A stretch of DNA of 64,000 nt from a virus. Position 1 is the stretch's first letter. The number at the start of each line of letters is the position of its first letter. Below are positions 24,471-31,539 of the stretch, piece after piece. The notes under the pieces are model-generated. The model did not search any database. It had not been told where the DNA came from and saw only the letters and a list, made by a program, of their open reading frames with translations. The stretch lies in the IMG/VR virus record IMGVR_UViG_3300044213_000170, positions 1 to 64,000 of that record; one strand, written 5' to 3'. Made by a program: the position numbers and the translations under genes.

Positions 24471-24721
24471 TCTTCAACTCCGAAATGTTTTAGAATATTG
24501 GTGTGAACACGGCGCATAATAGCATCAATGTCATCACCATCTTCTACACTGTCATATCCAACTTCGGCACATTCCCTGACAATCAACTCGGCGAACTTGG
24601 CCAATTCTTCATCATAGTTGCTTGACCAGTCAATAGTGTTGCCTTTGGGTCGCCAATCTTCATCAGCCCAAAAGATAAATCCAGCCTGCTCTGCTAATTC
24701 TAAAAATCTTTCTTTGTTCAT
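24467..24721 (-). CDS. Small early protein, HFG-E family member 2
   Basis: The 84-residue helical acidic protein (RFLELAEQAGFIF, KFAELIVRECAEV) ends HFGVEE. It is paralogous to 23940-24149 and 24929-25210. The stop forms ATGA with the next gene, and its own start forms ATGA with the 30-residue ORF upstream. Confidence 0.65.
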   Translation of the reverse strand: MNKERFLELAEQAGFIFWADEDWRPKGNTIDWSSNYDEELAKFAELIVRECAEVGYDSVEDGDDIDAIMRRVHTNILKHFGVEE

Positions 24722-24810
24722 TCTTCAACTCCGAAATAAGTGTATCCCATTCCCCCGGCAGCTACGACAGGAAAACCATACTTGTTAACTAGATCAACTA
24801 CGCTATCCAT
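24718..24810 (-). CDS. 30-residue chimeric ORF (holin-like N-terminus, HFG-E-family C-terminus)
   Basis: The 30 codons begin with DLVNKYGFPVVAAGGMGY, closely matching the N-terminal membrane segment of the holin-like protein at 16587-16946, and end YFGVEE, the terminal signature of the neighbouring paralogous family. It starts at an ATG with AGAGA upstream and its stop overlaps the next start (ATGA). It looks like a deletion fusion of two genes that may still be translated as a micro-membrane peptide. Confidence 0.5.
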   Translation of the reverse strand: MDSVVDLVNKYGFPVVAAGGMGYTYFGVEE

Positions 24811-24932
24811 AATCCAAATCTCTTTCTAAAAATGTAGAATTTAAGCCTTAGTCTATACCAAGGATTACTCAATCTTTGTGCTTTCTCTATCTCAAACAGC
24901 CTAAGATTTTCTGCTACGGTTTGGATGTTCAT
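24798..24932 (-). CDS. 44-residue basic ORF of the ATGA chain
   Basis: The ORF starts at 24932 with an ATGA overlap to the upstream gene stop and ends 13 bases inside the 30-residue ORF. The product is basic and aromatic (NPWYRLRLKFYIFRKRF). Too short to recognise; supported mainly by the overlap pattern. Confidence 0.45.
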   Translation of the reverse strand: MNIQTVAENLRLFEIEKAQRLSNPWYRLRLKFYIFRKRFGLWIA

Positions 24933-25210
24933 TCTTCAACTCCGAAATGTTCTTTCACTCTACGAATAGATTCATCAATAGCACCAATGGCAAAATCCTC
25001 AATGTCTGCCATATTACGGTATGGATTGCCGCGTTCAATTTGCATTTGTTGGATACATTCCAGAACAATCAACTCGGCGAACTTTTCTCGGTCCCATACC
25101 TTTTGTTTATGAACAGATACAATCGTAGGATCTACTACAGAACTTTCGTAAGGCACTTCATAGACCACATAAGCCTGTTCATAAAGTTCGTTGATTTTTG
25201 CTTTGTTCAT
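24929..25210 (-). CDS. Small early protein, HFG-E family member 3
   Basis: The 93-residue helical protein (INELYEQAYVVYEV, KFAELIVLECIQQM, SIRRVKEHFGVEE) belongs to the paralogous family with 24467-24721 and 23940-24149. Its start overlaps the upstream 41-residue ORF stop (ATGA). Confidence 0.65.
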   Translation of the reverse strand: MNKAKINELYEQAYVVYEVPYESSVVDPTIVSVHKQKVWDREKFAELIVLECIQQMQIERGNPYRNMADIEDFAIGAIDESIRRVKEHFGVEE

Positions 25211-25332
25211 TCCACTTCCTTCTCAAGGATAACAGCATCGTAGAGGGCACCTTTCCGGCTGGCTCGGGCCTTGGCCAGGCTATCGTAGACACCGTAGACG
25301 GTACCTTTATAGCAAACGATGTAAACGGTCAT
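25207..25332 (-). CDS. 41-residue early protein
   Basis: The ORF has an ATG at 25332 with a strong ribosome-binding site (CAAGGAG), its own sigma70-like promoter and an ATGA overlap downstream. The product (MTVYIVCYKGTVYGVYDSLAKARA...) resembles the tiny beta-hairpin/helix proteins common in phage early regions. GC is higher than in neighbouring late genes. Confidence 0.65.
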   Translation of the reverse strand: MTVYIVCYKGTVYGVYDSLAKARASRKGALYDAVILEKEVE

Positions 25333-25358
25333 TTGTCGCTCCTTGTTGTCTTGTATGT

Positions 25359-25387
25359 ATTATATCATCAATTGTAGTCCGTATCAA
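25359..25387 (-). promoter_or_regulatory. Sigma70-type promoter for 25207-25332
   Basis: TTGATA (25382-25387), 17 bp, TATAAT (25359-25364). The leader contains the element ACATACAAGACAACAAGGAG, closely matching the leaders of the promoters at 25665 and 25893. Confidence 0.8.
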
Positions 25388-25637
25388 GCTCATATTGATC
25401 ATCATAGCGATGATCTTCCTGCATAGCATCGCGTTCGTCCAGGATGCGCGTGATCTCGGCCACATCAACAAGGATCGTCTCACGAACTGCACCGTAGACC
25501 TTGAAGGGCTCGTCAACCTTGATAGTATGCTGGACTTGTCCGCCGTACTTAACGCGACTCTCAGTGATCAAGCCTGAGTAGGGGAACAGGCCCATGTAGA
25601 GTCCATTAACCCGATTGCCTTCCAAGTTCCAGTTCAT
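25368..25637 (-). CDS. Unknown 89-residue early protein
   Basis: This small beta-rich protein (GLYMGLFPYSGLITESRVKYGG, then VYGAVRETILVDVAEI) has an acidic tail. It starts after AAAGGAG and is driven by a consensus sigma70 promoter. Composition is more GC-rich than the late genes. No recognised family. Confidence 0.65.
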   Translation of the reverse strand: MNWNLEGNRVNGLYMGLFPYSGLITESRVKYGGQVQHTIKVDEPFKVYGAVRETILVDVAEITRILDERDAMQEDHRYDDQYELDTDYN

Positions 25638-25664
25638 ATCAGCTCCTTTGTTGTCTATGTCAGT

Positions 25665-25693
25665 ATTATACGATCGTTTGGATAACCTGTCAA
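25665..25693 (-). promoter_or_regulatory. Consensus sigma70 promoter for 25368-25637
   Basis: TTGACA (25688-25693), exactly 17 bp, TATAAT (25665-25670), a perfect match to the bacterial consensus, followed by the shared leader element ACATAGACAACAAAGGAG. Confidence 0.9.
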
Positions 25694-25702
25694 GTGGTAG
25701 GG

Positions 25703-25864
25703 TTATTCTTCGCAGACCTCACACTCGGCCCAATGCTGGTCCACGAAGGCATAGGCTTCGTCCACAGTGTCGAACCAAGCCACTGCCTTACCTACCCAAC
25801 GCTCAGGACCAGTGCCATCTACATCACCGCCCCACTCTACTTCTCTGACTACGAACTGGGTCAT
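25703..25864 (-). CDS. 53-residue acidic early protein
   Basis: The ORF has an ATG at 25864 after CAAAGGAG and its own promoter. The product (FVVREVEWGGDVDG..., then a helix DEAYAFVDQHWAECEVCEE) has a CEVC pair at the end. Reading frame, ribosome-binding site and promoter all agree. Function unknown. Confidence 0.65.
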   Translation of the reverse strand: MTQFVVREVEWGGDVDGTGPERWVGKAVAWFDTVDEAYAFVDQHWAECEVCEE

Positions 25865-25892
25865 AGTGTGCTCCTTTGTTGTCTATGTATGT

Positions 25893-25921
25893 ATTATAGC
25901 AAAATACCGAATTTTGATCAA
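25893..25921 (-). promoter_or_regulatory. Sigma70-type promoter for 25703-25864
   Basis: TTGATC (25916-25921), 17 bp, TATAAT (25893-25898). The TTTTGC before the -10 and the leader ACATAGACAACAAAGGAG are shared with other early promoters here. Confidence 0.85.
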
Positions 25922-25922
25922 G

Positions 25923-25938
25923 TAATACCGAAGTATTA
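25923..25938. repeat. Stop-codon palindrome, copy 1
   Basis: TAATACCGAAGTATTA, a near-perfect palindrome whose right end is the TAA stop of the gene at 25936-26250 on the minus strand. Similar 16-mers sit on the stops at 61487 and 61796. Confidence 0.6.
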
Positions 25939-26250
25939 ATATTGGTTCAGTGCAGGCTGAATTTCGGCGATCACGCTGCGTTCGAATGCGTGAGCGTCCA
26001 ATCGACCACGTACCACAGCCAACACATCCATTTCAAATGCTTCGGCACCGTGTTCACGTATGCTACGGCATAAATTCCAATCCTTGCCCTCGGTCAGAGC
26101 GCGGCGGATATGCTTTTGCATACGAACTTTAAGTGCCTTTTTCAATTGTTGACCGCATACAGTAATACCTACATAAAACTCGCCTGTGTTAGTATTCGCT
26201 AACATATAGACAGCGTGTTTACGATCGTTTCTGGCTTTGCGTTTCATCAT
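25936..26250 (-). CDS. Small GIY-YIG-type endonuclease-like protein
   Basis: The 104-residue protein opens with HAVYMLANTNTGEFYVGIT, the GIY-YIG core with Ala-Val-Tyr and Tyr-Val-Gly variants. It then has the catalytic-type Arg (KVRMQKHI) and Glu (FERSVIAEI) and a terminal Asn (PALNQY). It lacks a DNA-binding extension, so it is a minimal nuclease domain. The -10 element ends only a few bases before the ATG, suggesting a nearly leaderless mRNA. Confidence 0.7.
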   Translation of the reverse strand: MMKRKARNDRKHAVYMLANTNTGEFYVGITVCGQQLKKALKVRMQKHIRRALTEGKDWNLCRSIREHGAEAFEMDVLAVVRGRLDAHAFERSVIAEIQPALNQY

Positions 26251-26256
26251 AATGTA

Positions 26257-26285
26257 ATTATAACACCAAAATGAATAATGAGCAA
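26257..26285 (-). promoter_or_regulatory. Sigma70-type promoter for 25936-26250
   Basis: TTGCTC (26280-26285), 17 bp, TATAAT (26257-26262). The ATG at 26250 lies six bases after the -10. Confidence 0.7.
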
Positions 26286-26301
26286 TACCTACCCGTATTA
26301 G

Positions 26302-26340
26302 TAAGGTAGTACTAAGGTAGTACTAAGGTAGTACTAAGGT
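26302..26340. repeat. Tandem 11-bp repeat with palindromic TAGTACTA core
   Basis: Three and a half copies of TAAGGTAGTAC run head to tail, so the perfect palindrome TAGTACTA occurs three times at 11-bp spacing, one per helical turn. It lies between the stop of 26342-26515 and the promoter of 25936-26250. It may bind a regulator or help termination. Confidence 0.8.
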
Positions 26341-26341
26341 T

Positions 26342-26515
26342 TTACTTTTTGAGCTTGATAATTGTGTCGGTTTCCGCATAATAGCTAACATAGCGGGGAC
26401 CTTGCTCTCCGTTGCGCTTCAAAAATGCTTCTGCTTCGGAGCGGCTGTTGGCCTGGACAATAACCATATTGCTGTCTGTTTGGGAATAGTCGAGACGGAA
26501 AATGTAGTATGTCAT
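26342..26515 (-). CDS. 57-residue early protein
   Basis: The ORF has an ATG at 26515 and a sigma70 promoter. The product starts with a strand (TYYIFRLDY) followed by a helix (SRSEAEAFLKRNG) and a strand, an alpha/beta mini-fold seen in phage early proteins. The stop abuts the tandem repeat. Function unknown. Confidence 0.65.
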   Translation of the reverse strand: MTYYIFRLDYSQTDSNMVIVQANSRSEAEAFLKRNGEQGPRYVSYYAETDTIIKLKK

Positions 26516-26542
26516 TTTGGACTCATTTCTTACTAGGCTTTT

Positions 26543-26571
26543 AGTATAAGCGATATTGAATTAAATGTCAA
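26543..26571 (-). promoter_or_regulatory. Sigma70-type promoter for 26342-26515
   Basis: TTGACA (26566-26571), 17 bp, TATACT (26543-26548) on the minus strand. Confidence 0.85.
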
Positions 26572-26594
26572 TTAAAATTTATACTACTAAAGTG

Positions 26595-26822
26595 TTAGTT
26601 CAATAATCCAGCAATATACACTAATCCGCAAAAAATATTAAGCACCCAAACACTAGGTTGCCGCCATAACACCCCCACCCAAGTCCATAGCATACAGCCT
26701 GCTAGAAATAAGACTTTGTTAATGGGATTGACATCAAAGGCAGTAGCCAAGGTAGCCAAAATAACTACCACCATGGCTAGCCATTTTAGATAAAAATCAA
26801 GATTTTTCAAATTCTCTCGCAA
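26595..26822 (-). CDS. Small membrane protein with three helices
   Basis: The 75-residue product consists of hydrophobic helices (WLAMVVVILATLATAF, VLFLAGCMLWTWVGVLW, VWVLNIFCGLVYIAGLL) after a charged N-terminus. Its start overlaps the upstream gene's end by 26 bp. Such small proteins in phage early regions often target the host inner membrane; no specific role can be given. Confidence 0.65.
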   Translation of the reverse strand: MRENLKNLDFYLKWLAMVVVILATLATAFDVNPINKVLFLAGCMLWTWVGVLWRQPSVWVLNIFCGLVYIAGLLN

Positions 26823-27012
26823 TATAATAAGAAATCATTTTTCGATCAATGTTAGTAGGCAGATCGACATAAGGTTCTTCTACAATGAATCGAAATTTAC
26901 ATCCATCCCAACTACGGGAATTGATATATGTAAAATATGCACGACGATGCTCTTCATTTTCGGCATCAAAAATCGTATGCGGGCGAGTATGTTTTACAAA
27001 AGTTTTGAGCAT
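26797..27012 (-). CDS. Unknown 71-residue early protein
   Basis: The soluble basic protein (KHTRPHTIFDAENEEHRRAYFTYI, then a FIVEEPYVDLPTNI segment and a helix) has a good promoter upstream and an overlapping membrane gene downstream. The family is not recognised by name. Confidence 0.6.
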   Translation of the reverse strand: MLKTFVKHTRPHTIFDAENEEHRRAYFTYINSRSWDGCKFRFIVEEPYVDLPTNIDRKMISYYIAREFEKS

Positions 27013-27044
27013 TTTGAATCATTAAAAAGTTATTGATGCTGCGT

Positions 27045-27073
27045 ATTGTACAAAAATACGGTATTGTTGTCAA
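27045..27073 (-). promoter_or_regulatory. Sigma70-type promoter for 26797-27012
   Basis: TTGACA (27068-27073), 17 bp, TACAAT (27045-27050). The -35 overlaps the end of the upstream gene. Confidence 0.85.
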
Positions 27074-27285
27074 TGCAAAGTGTGTGTATCATGCAACCCT
27101 ATACCAAATAGTTTCATAAGTTTCAGAATTCCATCACTGTGAACAACGGATTCATCTTCGGGACACATTAATGTTTTCAAATTGCCATCCGCATCCACTA
27201 CAAACACATAATCATTTGGATCAATTGATTCAATCGATTCTTCGTCGATACCAATCAAATCAACAATATTTGGTTCTTGTTTCAT
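27070..27285 (-). CDS. Unknown acidic 71-residue protein
   Basis: The acidic soluble protein (VDLIGIDEESIESIDPNDYVFVVDADG) ends His-rich (GLHDTHTLH). It overlaps the end of the metallopeptidase-like gene by 26 bp, so it is likely co-translated. No family recognised. Confidence 0.6.
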   Translation of the reverse strand: MKQEPNIVDLIGIDEESIESIDPNDYVFVVDADGNLKTLMCPEDESVVHSDGILKLMKLFGIGLHDTHTLH

Positions 27286-27925
27286 TTTTTTGTTTCTCCA
27301 ATTTTTTAAAATATGTATTTGCTTTTCGAACCAGTTTTAAAACTACTGGGTCGTCTTTATCAAATGCATTCACATACATTTTATAAATTCTAGTAGATGT
27401 TATTTTTCTCTTATAAGGCTTAAGTTCGACTACGGCATTTGCTGCCGCCGTCCAAGCATACGCATCCACTTCATCACTATCACCTAGATAATTTTGCAGA
27501 TCACGCTTTGATTTATTTTTATGTTTGCTAACATACGGGCGATTCATATTAAAATTTCTTCGTCTGAATTGATTCATATGAATAAATTCGTGCCCGAGTA
27601 TAGTTGCAAAATCAATACAAAATTCAGCCCATCTATCTAATGAAATGTGTTTTTCATCAAATATCACTGCTTCCCACATTTTATGAATAGAAACTTCTAT
27701 ATCTATAGGGTTTTCCGATTCGGAGTCTAATTCGGCATCGTATAAACCTGCAATTTCTATTATCGACGAAGGATATACGTTTAATGTTCGATTAATTCTT
27801 ATATTGCATTCCGTGTAAGGAACAGCTTTTTTTAAAAAGTATAAAAACTGACGATCCGTTAATTGTTTATTGCGTAGTTTATCATACGCACCAAATAATC
27901 TAGTCAACAGATCAAAATAATTCAT
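27260..27925 (-). CDS. Zincin-type metallopeptidase-like protein
   Basis: The 221-residue protein has LGHEFIHMNQF, the HExxH zinc site, at about residues 111-115, with a downstream acidic DSDEVDAYAWTAA helix that could give the third ligand (Glu or Asp). A Lys-rich tail follows. Similar proteins occur in T4-like phages without known substrate. It lies behind the SleB-type lysin and a membrane protein and overlaps the latter by one base, so lysis or envelope processing is a reasonable guess. Confidence 0.7.
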   Translation of the reverse strand: MNYFDLLTRLFGAYDKLRNKQLTDRQFLYFLKKAVPYTECNIRINRTLNVYPSSIIEIAGLYDAELDSESENPIDIEVSIHKMWEAVIFDEKHISLDRWAEFCIDFATILGHEFIHMNQFRRRNFNMNRPYVSKHKNKSKRDLQNYLGDSDEVDAYAWTAAANAVVELKPYKRKITSTRIYKMYVNAFDKDDPVVLKLVRKANTYFKKLEKQKNETRTKYC

Positions 27926-28239
27926 TATCTAAATAATATAAAAGCCATTAGTACTGCTTGACACATAAACCCAATGCCAACGGTAATAATATTTAAGTAA
28001 TCTTTAGAAATTATTGCTTTTCCGAATAATAATCCCAAGCTCGCATAGATAAACAACACCAGATCCACATTGGGCGGTTTATCTGCTATCCCGCTCATAT
28101 ATGCCAGCATACTAGGAACCGTACTGAAATGCAGAGTGACGGTGGCCATCCAATTTAATGTTTCTGCTGTAGTTTTTTTGAAATATCCGATGAAGTTTTG
28201 TTTTACTAAAACAATAAATTTTTTAATAGAGTAGTTCAT
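27925..28239 (-). CDS. Membrane protein between lysin and zincin genes
   Basis: The 104-residue product has three hydrophobic segments (TLHFSTVPSMLAYMSGI, LVLFIYASLGLLFG, IITVGIGFMCQAVLMAFILF) after a basic N-terminus. Its position after a cell-wall hydrolase makes it a holin candidate by context only. It starts three bases after the hydrolase stop. Confidence 0.6.
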   Translation of the reverse strand: MNYSIKKFIVLVKQNFIGYFKKTTAETLNWMATVTLHFSTVPSMLAYMSGIADKPPNVDLVLFIYASLGLLFGKAIISKDYLNIITVGIGFMCQAVLMAFILFR

Positions 28240-28242
28240 AAT

Positions 28243-28812
28243 TTACTTGTAAAAAATGTGTTGACCGATTTGACCTACTTTTTGTCTATCCCAATGAGGG
28301 TTTACATAAGATGCATGATAGTACATAGCATCGTTCAACCCTTGTAATCTAAAGTTTTCTAGTAGAACTTTTTTAGCAACTTCTTGACTTTCTTTATACC
28401 AGTCTTCCCTTACTGATTTTACCTTGTACGTTCCTTCACAGACCCAGCTAAATTGACAAATAACTTTTTCGTATATAATATTTTTTTGATATACAACTCC
28501 GCATATACCATTACCAAATCGTTTGGATTCTGCACGATTTAAGGTTACTTGTGCAACTGCAACCTTGCCTTCGAATGGCTCAGACGCAGCTTCCCAATAA
28601 ATATTTTTAGACAAGCAATCTAATTCTTTTTCTCGTTGGGCTGCGGTAACGATCTCAATATCATTATTTTGAAAGATCGATTGATTAAGTTTGTATTTTA
28701 CTGATTTCATGCCAACTGATACCATGATAATAGTGGCAAGTAAAATTAGAGCAACTTTTACTGATATTATGACCCCATTATAATATCGTTTCGATATAGC
28801 TGTTGAAGCCAT
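28243..28812 (-). CDS. SleB-family cell-wall hydrolase (Hydrolase_2), membrane-anchored
   Basis: The 189-residue protein has one N-terminal membrane helix (VKVALILLATIIMVSVGM), then the SleB domain: LSKNIYWEAASEPFEGKVAVAQVTLNR with its catalytic-type Glu, FGNGICGVVYQ, CQFSWVCEG and YYHASYVNPHW. The family cleaves peptidoglycan (lytic transglycosylase or amidase). With an uncleaved anchor it resembles a signal-arrest endolysin. Ribosome-binding site AAGGAG and a sigma70-like promoter precede it. Confidence 0.88.
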   Translation of the reverse strand: MASTAISKRYYNGVIISVKVALILLATIIMVSVGMKSVKYKLNQSIFQNNDIEIVTAAQREKELDCLSKNIYWEAASEPFEGKVAVAQVTLNRAESKRFGNGICGVVYQKNIIYEKVICQFSWVCEGTYKVKSVREDWYKESQEVAKKVLLENFRLQGLNDAMYYHASYVNPHWDRQKVGQIGQHIFYK

Positions 28813-28897
28813 ATTTGTGTTCTCCTTTTTATGAGTGTTAGTTATATAATCAAAATTACAAATAGTTAACTACGCGGATAACCATATAACTGCGTAT

Positions 28898-28926
28898 ATT
28901 ATAGATGATAATTTGAATTTAATCAA
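28898..28926 (-). promoter_or_regulatory. Sigma70-type promoter of the SleB operon
   Basis: TTGATT (28921-28926), 17 bp, TATAAT (28898-28903). The leader of about 85 bases has a GTAGTTAACTA inverted repeat. Confidence 0.75.
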
Positions 28927-28931
28927 TGATT

Positions 28932-30749
28932 TTACACCAATCCGGTGATTTTGCCGCCAATCGACGACACCGTATTAGAATTCATTACATAGTTCATCAA
29001 ATTCTGAGCAACATTACCTGCCGCATTGGGTTGGCATAGTTGATACCAAAAATAGTCGGCGCCTACACCATTTGCATCTAATGTATACGTAGGCAAAGAT
29101 TCTGTAAAGTTCAATAGTTGTCCGTTGTCGTTATATGAAGATGCTACAAAATTTGCTTTGTTATAATTTGTGTGTTCGCTTTCTAAGTGACTGCACACAA
29201 ATGTGTAATTAGAATTGATCTTATTAACTATGGCGGCCATTTTAGGATCAGCCGCAATGGTATTTAATAATGCAAAATACGCAGATTGGCTAGCTAAACA
29301 GTTGGCCTGATCACCGATAGATAGATATCTACTGATTTCAGATAGTACTGTAGTTATTTGCGGACCGTAAGATGTTGCAGCTAACTCTGCTAATCCCTCA
29401 TTGACATTCTCTAATAGATTTGCATAATATCCGGTTGCAGTACCGATTACATTTAAAATACTAATAGGCTGATTAGAACCCACATTAGCCGGCAAAAATG
29501 TACGTAAAGCTGTGATAAATTCCGGAGATAATAAACTAGTATCGCTGTTTAATTGCTCGATTGAGTCAGCAGTAGAAGATTGTATGCTAACTATAAATTG
29601 CGAAACTTGCGACCCTAATGTAAATGTTGATCCGGGATTTTTTAGATTCATATCCGTCCCAACATCGGCTAAACTAGCAAACTTGCTATCGTTTGCTTGA
29701 CCACTGGTTATTTCTATACTTGTATAGCTTAACGGAGATTTAAACAACTTTGCAGGTACTGTTGTTTGCAATACTTCTTGAATGGTTGTTAAATCATTGG
29801 GGTCCGTAATAGTTTCCAATATCGAATCGATTTGTTTGGTCTTCTCTAAATCCCATATATTTGAATAAGATATTCCCACAGAATGCAATAGGTTACTTAA
29901 ATTACCAATAGCACCTAACCCATGATCTATCATTGACTTTGCTACAGCATTTGACGTCCCGAAGTACCCCAGTGGTATGGTTTCAACTAATACACCTAAA
30001 TTATTAAATGCCGTGATCAACGCACTACCCGATTTGTAATTACTCCATCCGTGGGTAACTAAATCATTGTAACTGCTAACCCCATGATATTGTAAATTTT
30101 GATTTTCGCTGTTCACTAATGCACTGTTATATTTGTTGGTATTATTCACCCAATTGAGTAATTGATTAAATGCATTCATTGCATAATTATTATACCAATA
30201 TTGACCGCCGGTCAATCTTGTAGTTTGCAAATCTACATAATACACAAAACTTCCTGGCATAGTATTCTGAAAACCCTCGGGTACTACACCAGTTATTGCA
30301 GGTATTGCACTATTGGCTCCAAATGTTGTTTTTTGTGGATTAGTCCAATAAGTTCTAAGATAGCCTGATAGCCAAGGCACAATTTTTGTGCCTAATGGAT
30401 ATATCGGATATTGATGCCCCGTAACTGTGTTTGTTGCAGTTCCTGTTGGTGCAACCACATTTTCATTACTGTCTATGCATTTATAATCAAATGCATTGTT
30501 TTTGTTAATTAGATAATTATCACCTAAGGCAGTTGCCACCATATTACCCAATGACGATATAGTTCCAGCATAAACACCACTATATCCTTCATGCCATTGA
30601 TTAGTTATATTGGCCAATAGTGCGGGGTCGAAAGCCAAGTTTGCATTAAAGGTGCTGTTCCAAGATTTTTGTGTTATGGTGGCAGGTTGAGGTTTAATTA
30701 CTGGACCATTGTCAAGAATATCATTTATTGTAGAAGAATAATAGCTCAT
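28932..30749 (-). CDS. Large putative virion protein (spike/baseplate region)
   Basis: The 605-residue soluble protein is rich in Asn, Ser, Thr and aromatic residues with no signal peptide. The first half has SYYSSTINDILDNGP and NQWHEGYSGVYAG; the second half is largely helical. It is followed upstream by a 140-residue protein and a PAAR-repeat spike-tip gene. I therefore place it in the baseplate or cell-puncturing module by context. No enzyme motif is visible. Confidence 0.6.
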   Translation of the reverse strand: MSYYSSTINDILDNGPVIKPQPATITQKSWNSTFNANLAFDPALLANITNQWHEGYSGVYAGTISSLGNMVATALGDNYLINKNNAFDYKCIDSNENVVAPTGTATNTVTGHQYPIYPLGTKIVPWLSGYLRTYWTNPQKTTFGANSAIPAITGVVPEGFQNTMPGSFVYYVDLQTTRLTGGQYWYNNYAMNAFNQLLNWVNNTNKYNSALVNSENQNLQYHGVSSYNDLVTHGWSNYKSGSALITAFNNLGVLVETIPLGYFGTSNAVAKSMIDHGLGAIGNLSNLLHSVGISYSNIWDLEKTKQIDSILETITDPNDLTTIQEVLQTTVPAKLFKSPLSYTSIEITSGQANDSKFASLADVGTDMNLKNPGSTFTLGSQVSQFIVSIQSSTADSIEQLNSDTSLLSPEFITALRTFLPANVGSNQPISILNVIGTATGYYANLLENVNEGLAELAATSYGPQITTVLSEISRYLSIGDQANCLASQSAYFALLNTIAADPKMAAIVNKINSNYTFVCSHLESEHTNYNKANFVASSYNDNGQLLNFTESLPTYTLDANGVGADYFWYQLCQPNAAGNVAQNLMNYVMNSNTVSSIGGKITGLV

Positions 30750-30767
30750 TGATTTTTACCTAAAATA

Positions 30768-31190
30768 TTATATGCCGGCGCCATTATTAAAATCTACATC
30801 ACTACCAGACGATACTACTCCGTTGGATACTTTTGCAGCATAATAAACCCACGTAGCAAAAGGTAATTCGGATCTTTTACCTATAAGTGCATATTCGTAT
30901 ACGCCAGGAGTCGAAGTTTGACGATAGATGTAAATATCGTCTCCTATCGCATAATATCCGAGACCAGTAATAGTTTTACTAATATCCGGTTGTCTTGGCA
31001 GACCCGATCTGGGATCGATAGTTAAAGGACTTTGCGGTATACTGTCTGAAAAGATTCTCATGGCATTTAAAAATCTTTGATTAACATCAAATGCTCGTGG
31101 GGTACCATCCACTAGATATTTCAACAATGCCAATTGCAAAGGAGATAATGTAGGGGTAACTACTGGATTAATATTAGGCACGGTTGACAT
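30768..31190 (-). CDS. Putative structural protein next to the PAAR spike
   Basis: The 140-residue protein (LSPLQLALLKYLVDGTPRAFDV, then GYYAIGDDIYIYRQTSTPGVYEYALIG and WVYYAAKV) has a beta-rich C-terminal half. Its spacing to both neighbours is tight. It is probably a baseplate component; family not recognised. Confidence 0.55.
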   Translation of the reverse strand: MSTVPNINPVVTPTLSPLQLALLKYLVDGTPRAFDVNQRFLNAMRIFSDSIPQSPLTIDPRSGLPRQPDISKTITGLGYYAIGDDIYIYRQTSTPGVYEYALIGKRSELPFATWVYYAAKVSNGVVSSGSDVDFNNGAGI

Positions 31191-31196
31191 TTATGA

Positions 31197-31532
31197 TCAC
31201 CCGTTGGCTGCAGCACCGGCCACCAAGCCTAGTATGCTGCCTTTGCCAAAAATAACATTACTACTTGCAGTCATTACAGTATGACCGCATAGTCCTATAG
31301 ATCCTTTGCGTAAAGGTATTTGATTATTAACCATAACACCACAGTCAGAATCTACAGTGGGACCGAAACAATGCGTAGGCGGACAATTTGCTACTCCGCA
31401 ACAAGGATGCGGCGTATAGATACATCCCAATAATGCCACTGGTCTGCCATTTACAATCACATTGGAACTAGCAGGGGCAGTTAATAACCCCCCTGGTCCT
31501 AAAATATCACCTACTCTTGCTGCTCCTGACAT
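31197..31532 (-). CDS. PAAR-repeat spike-tip protein (gp5.4-like)
   Basis: The 111-residue protein shows the PAAR pattern: AARVGDILGPGGLL, SSNVIVNGRPVALLGC, CGVMVNNQIPLRKGS, CGHTVMTASSNVIFGKGS. These proteins fold into a metal-stabilised cone that sharpens the membrane-piercing spike of contractile tails. Seven Cys (CC, CPPTHC and others) and several His suggest an unusually Cys-rich metal site or disulfides. Confidence 0.88.
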   Translation of the reverse strand: MSGAARVGDILGPGGLLTAPASSNVIVNGRPVALLGCIYTPHPCCGVANCPPTHCFGPTVDSDCGVMVNNQIPLRKGSIGLCGHTVMTASSNVIFGKGSILGLVAGAAANG

Positions 31533-31539
31533 GTTAATC

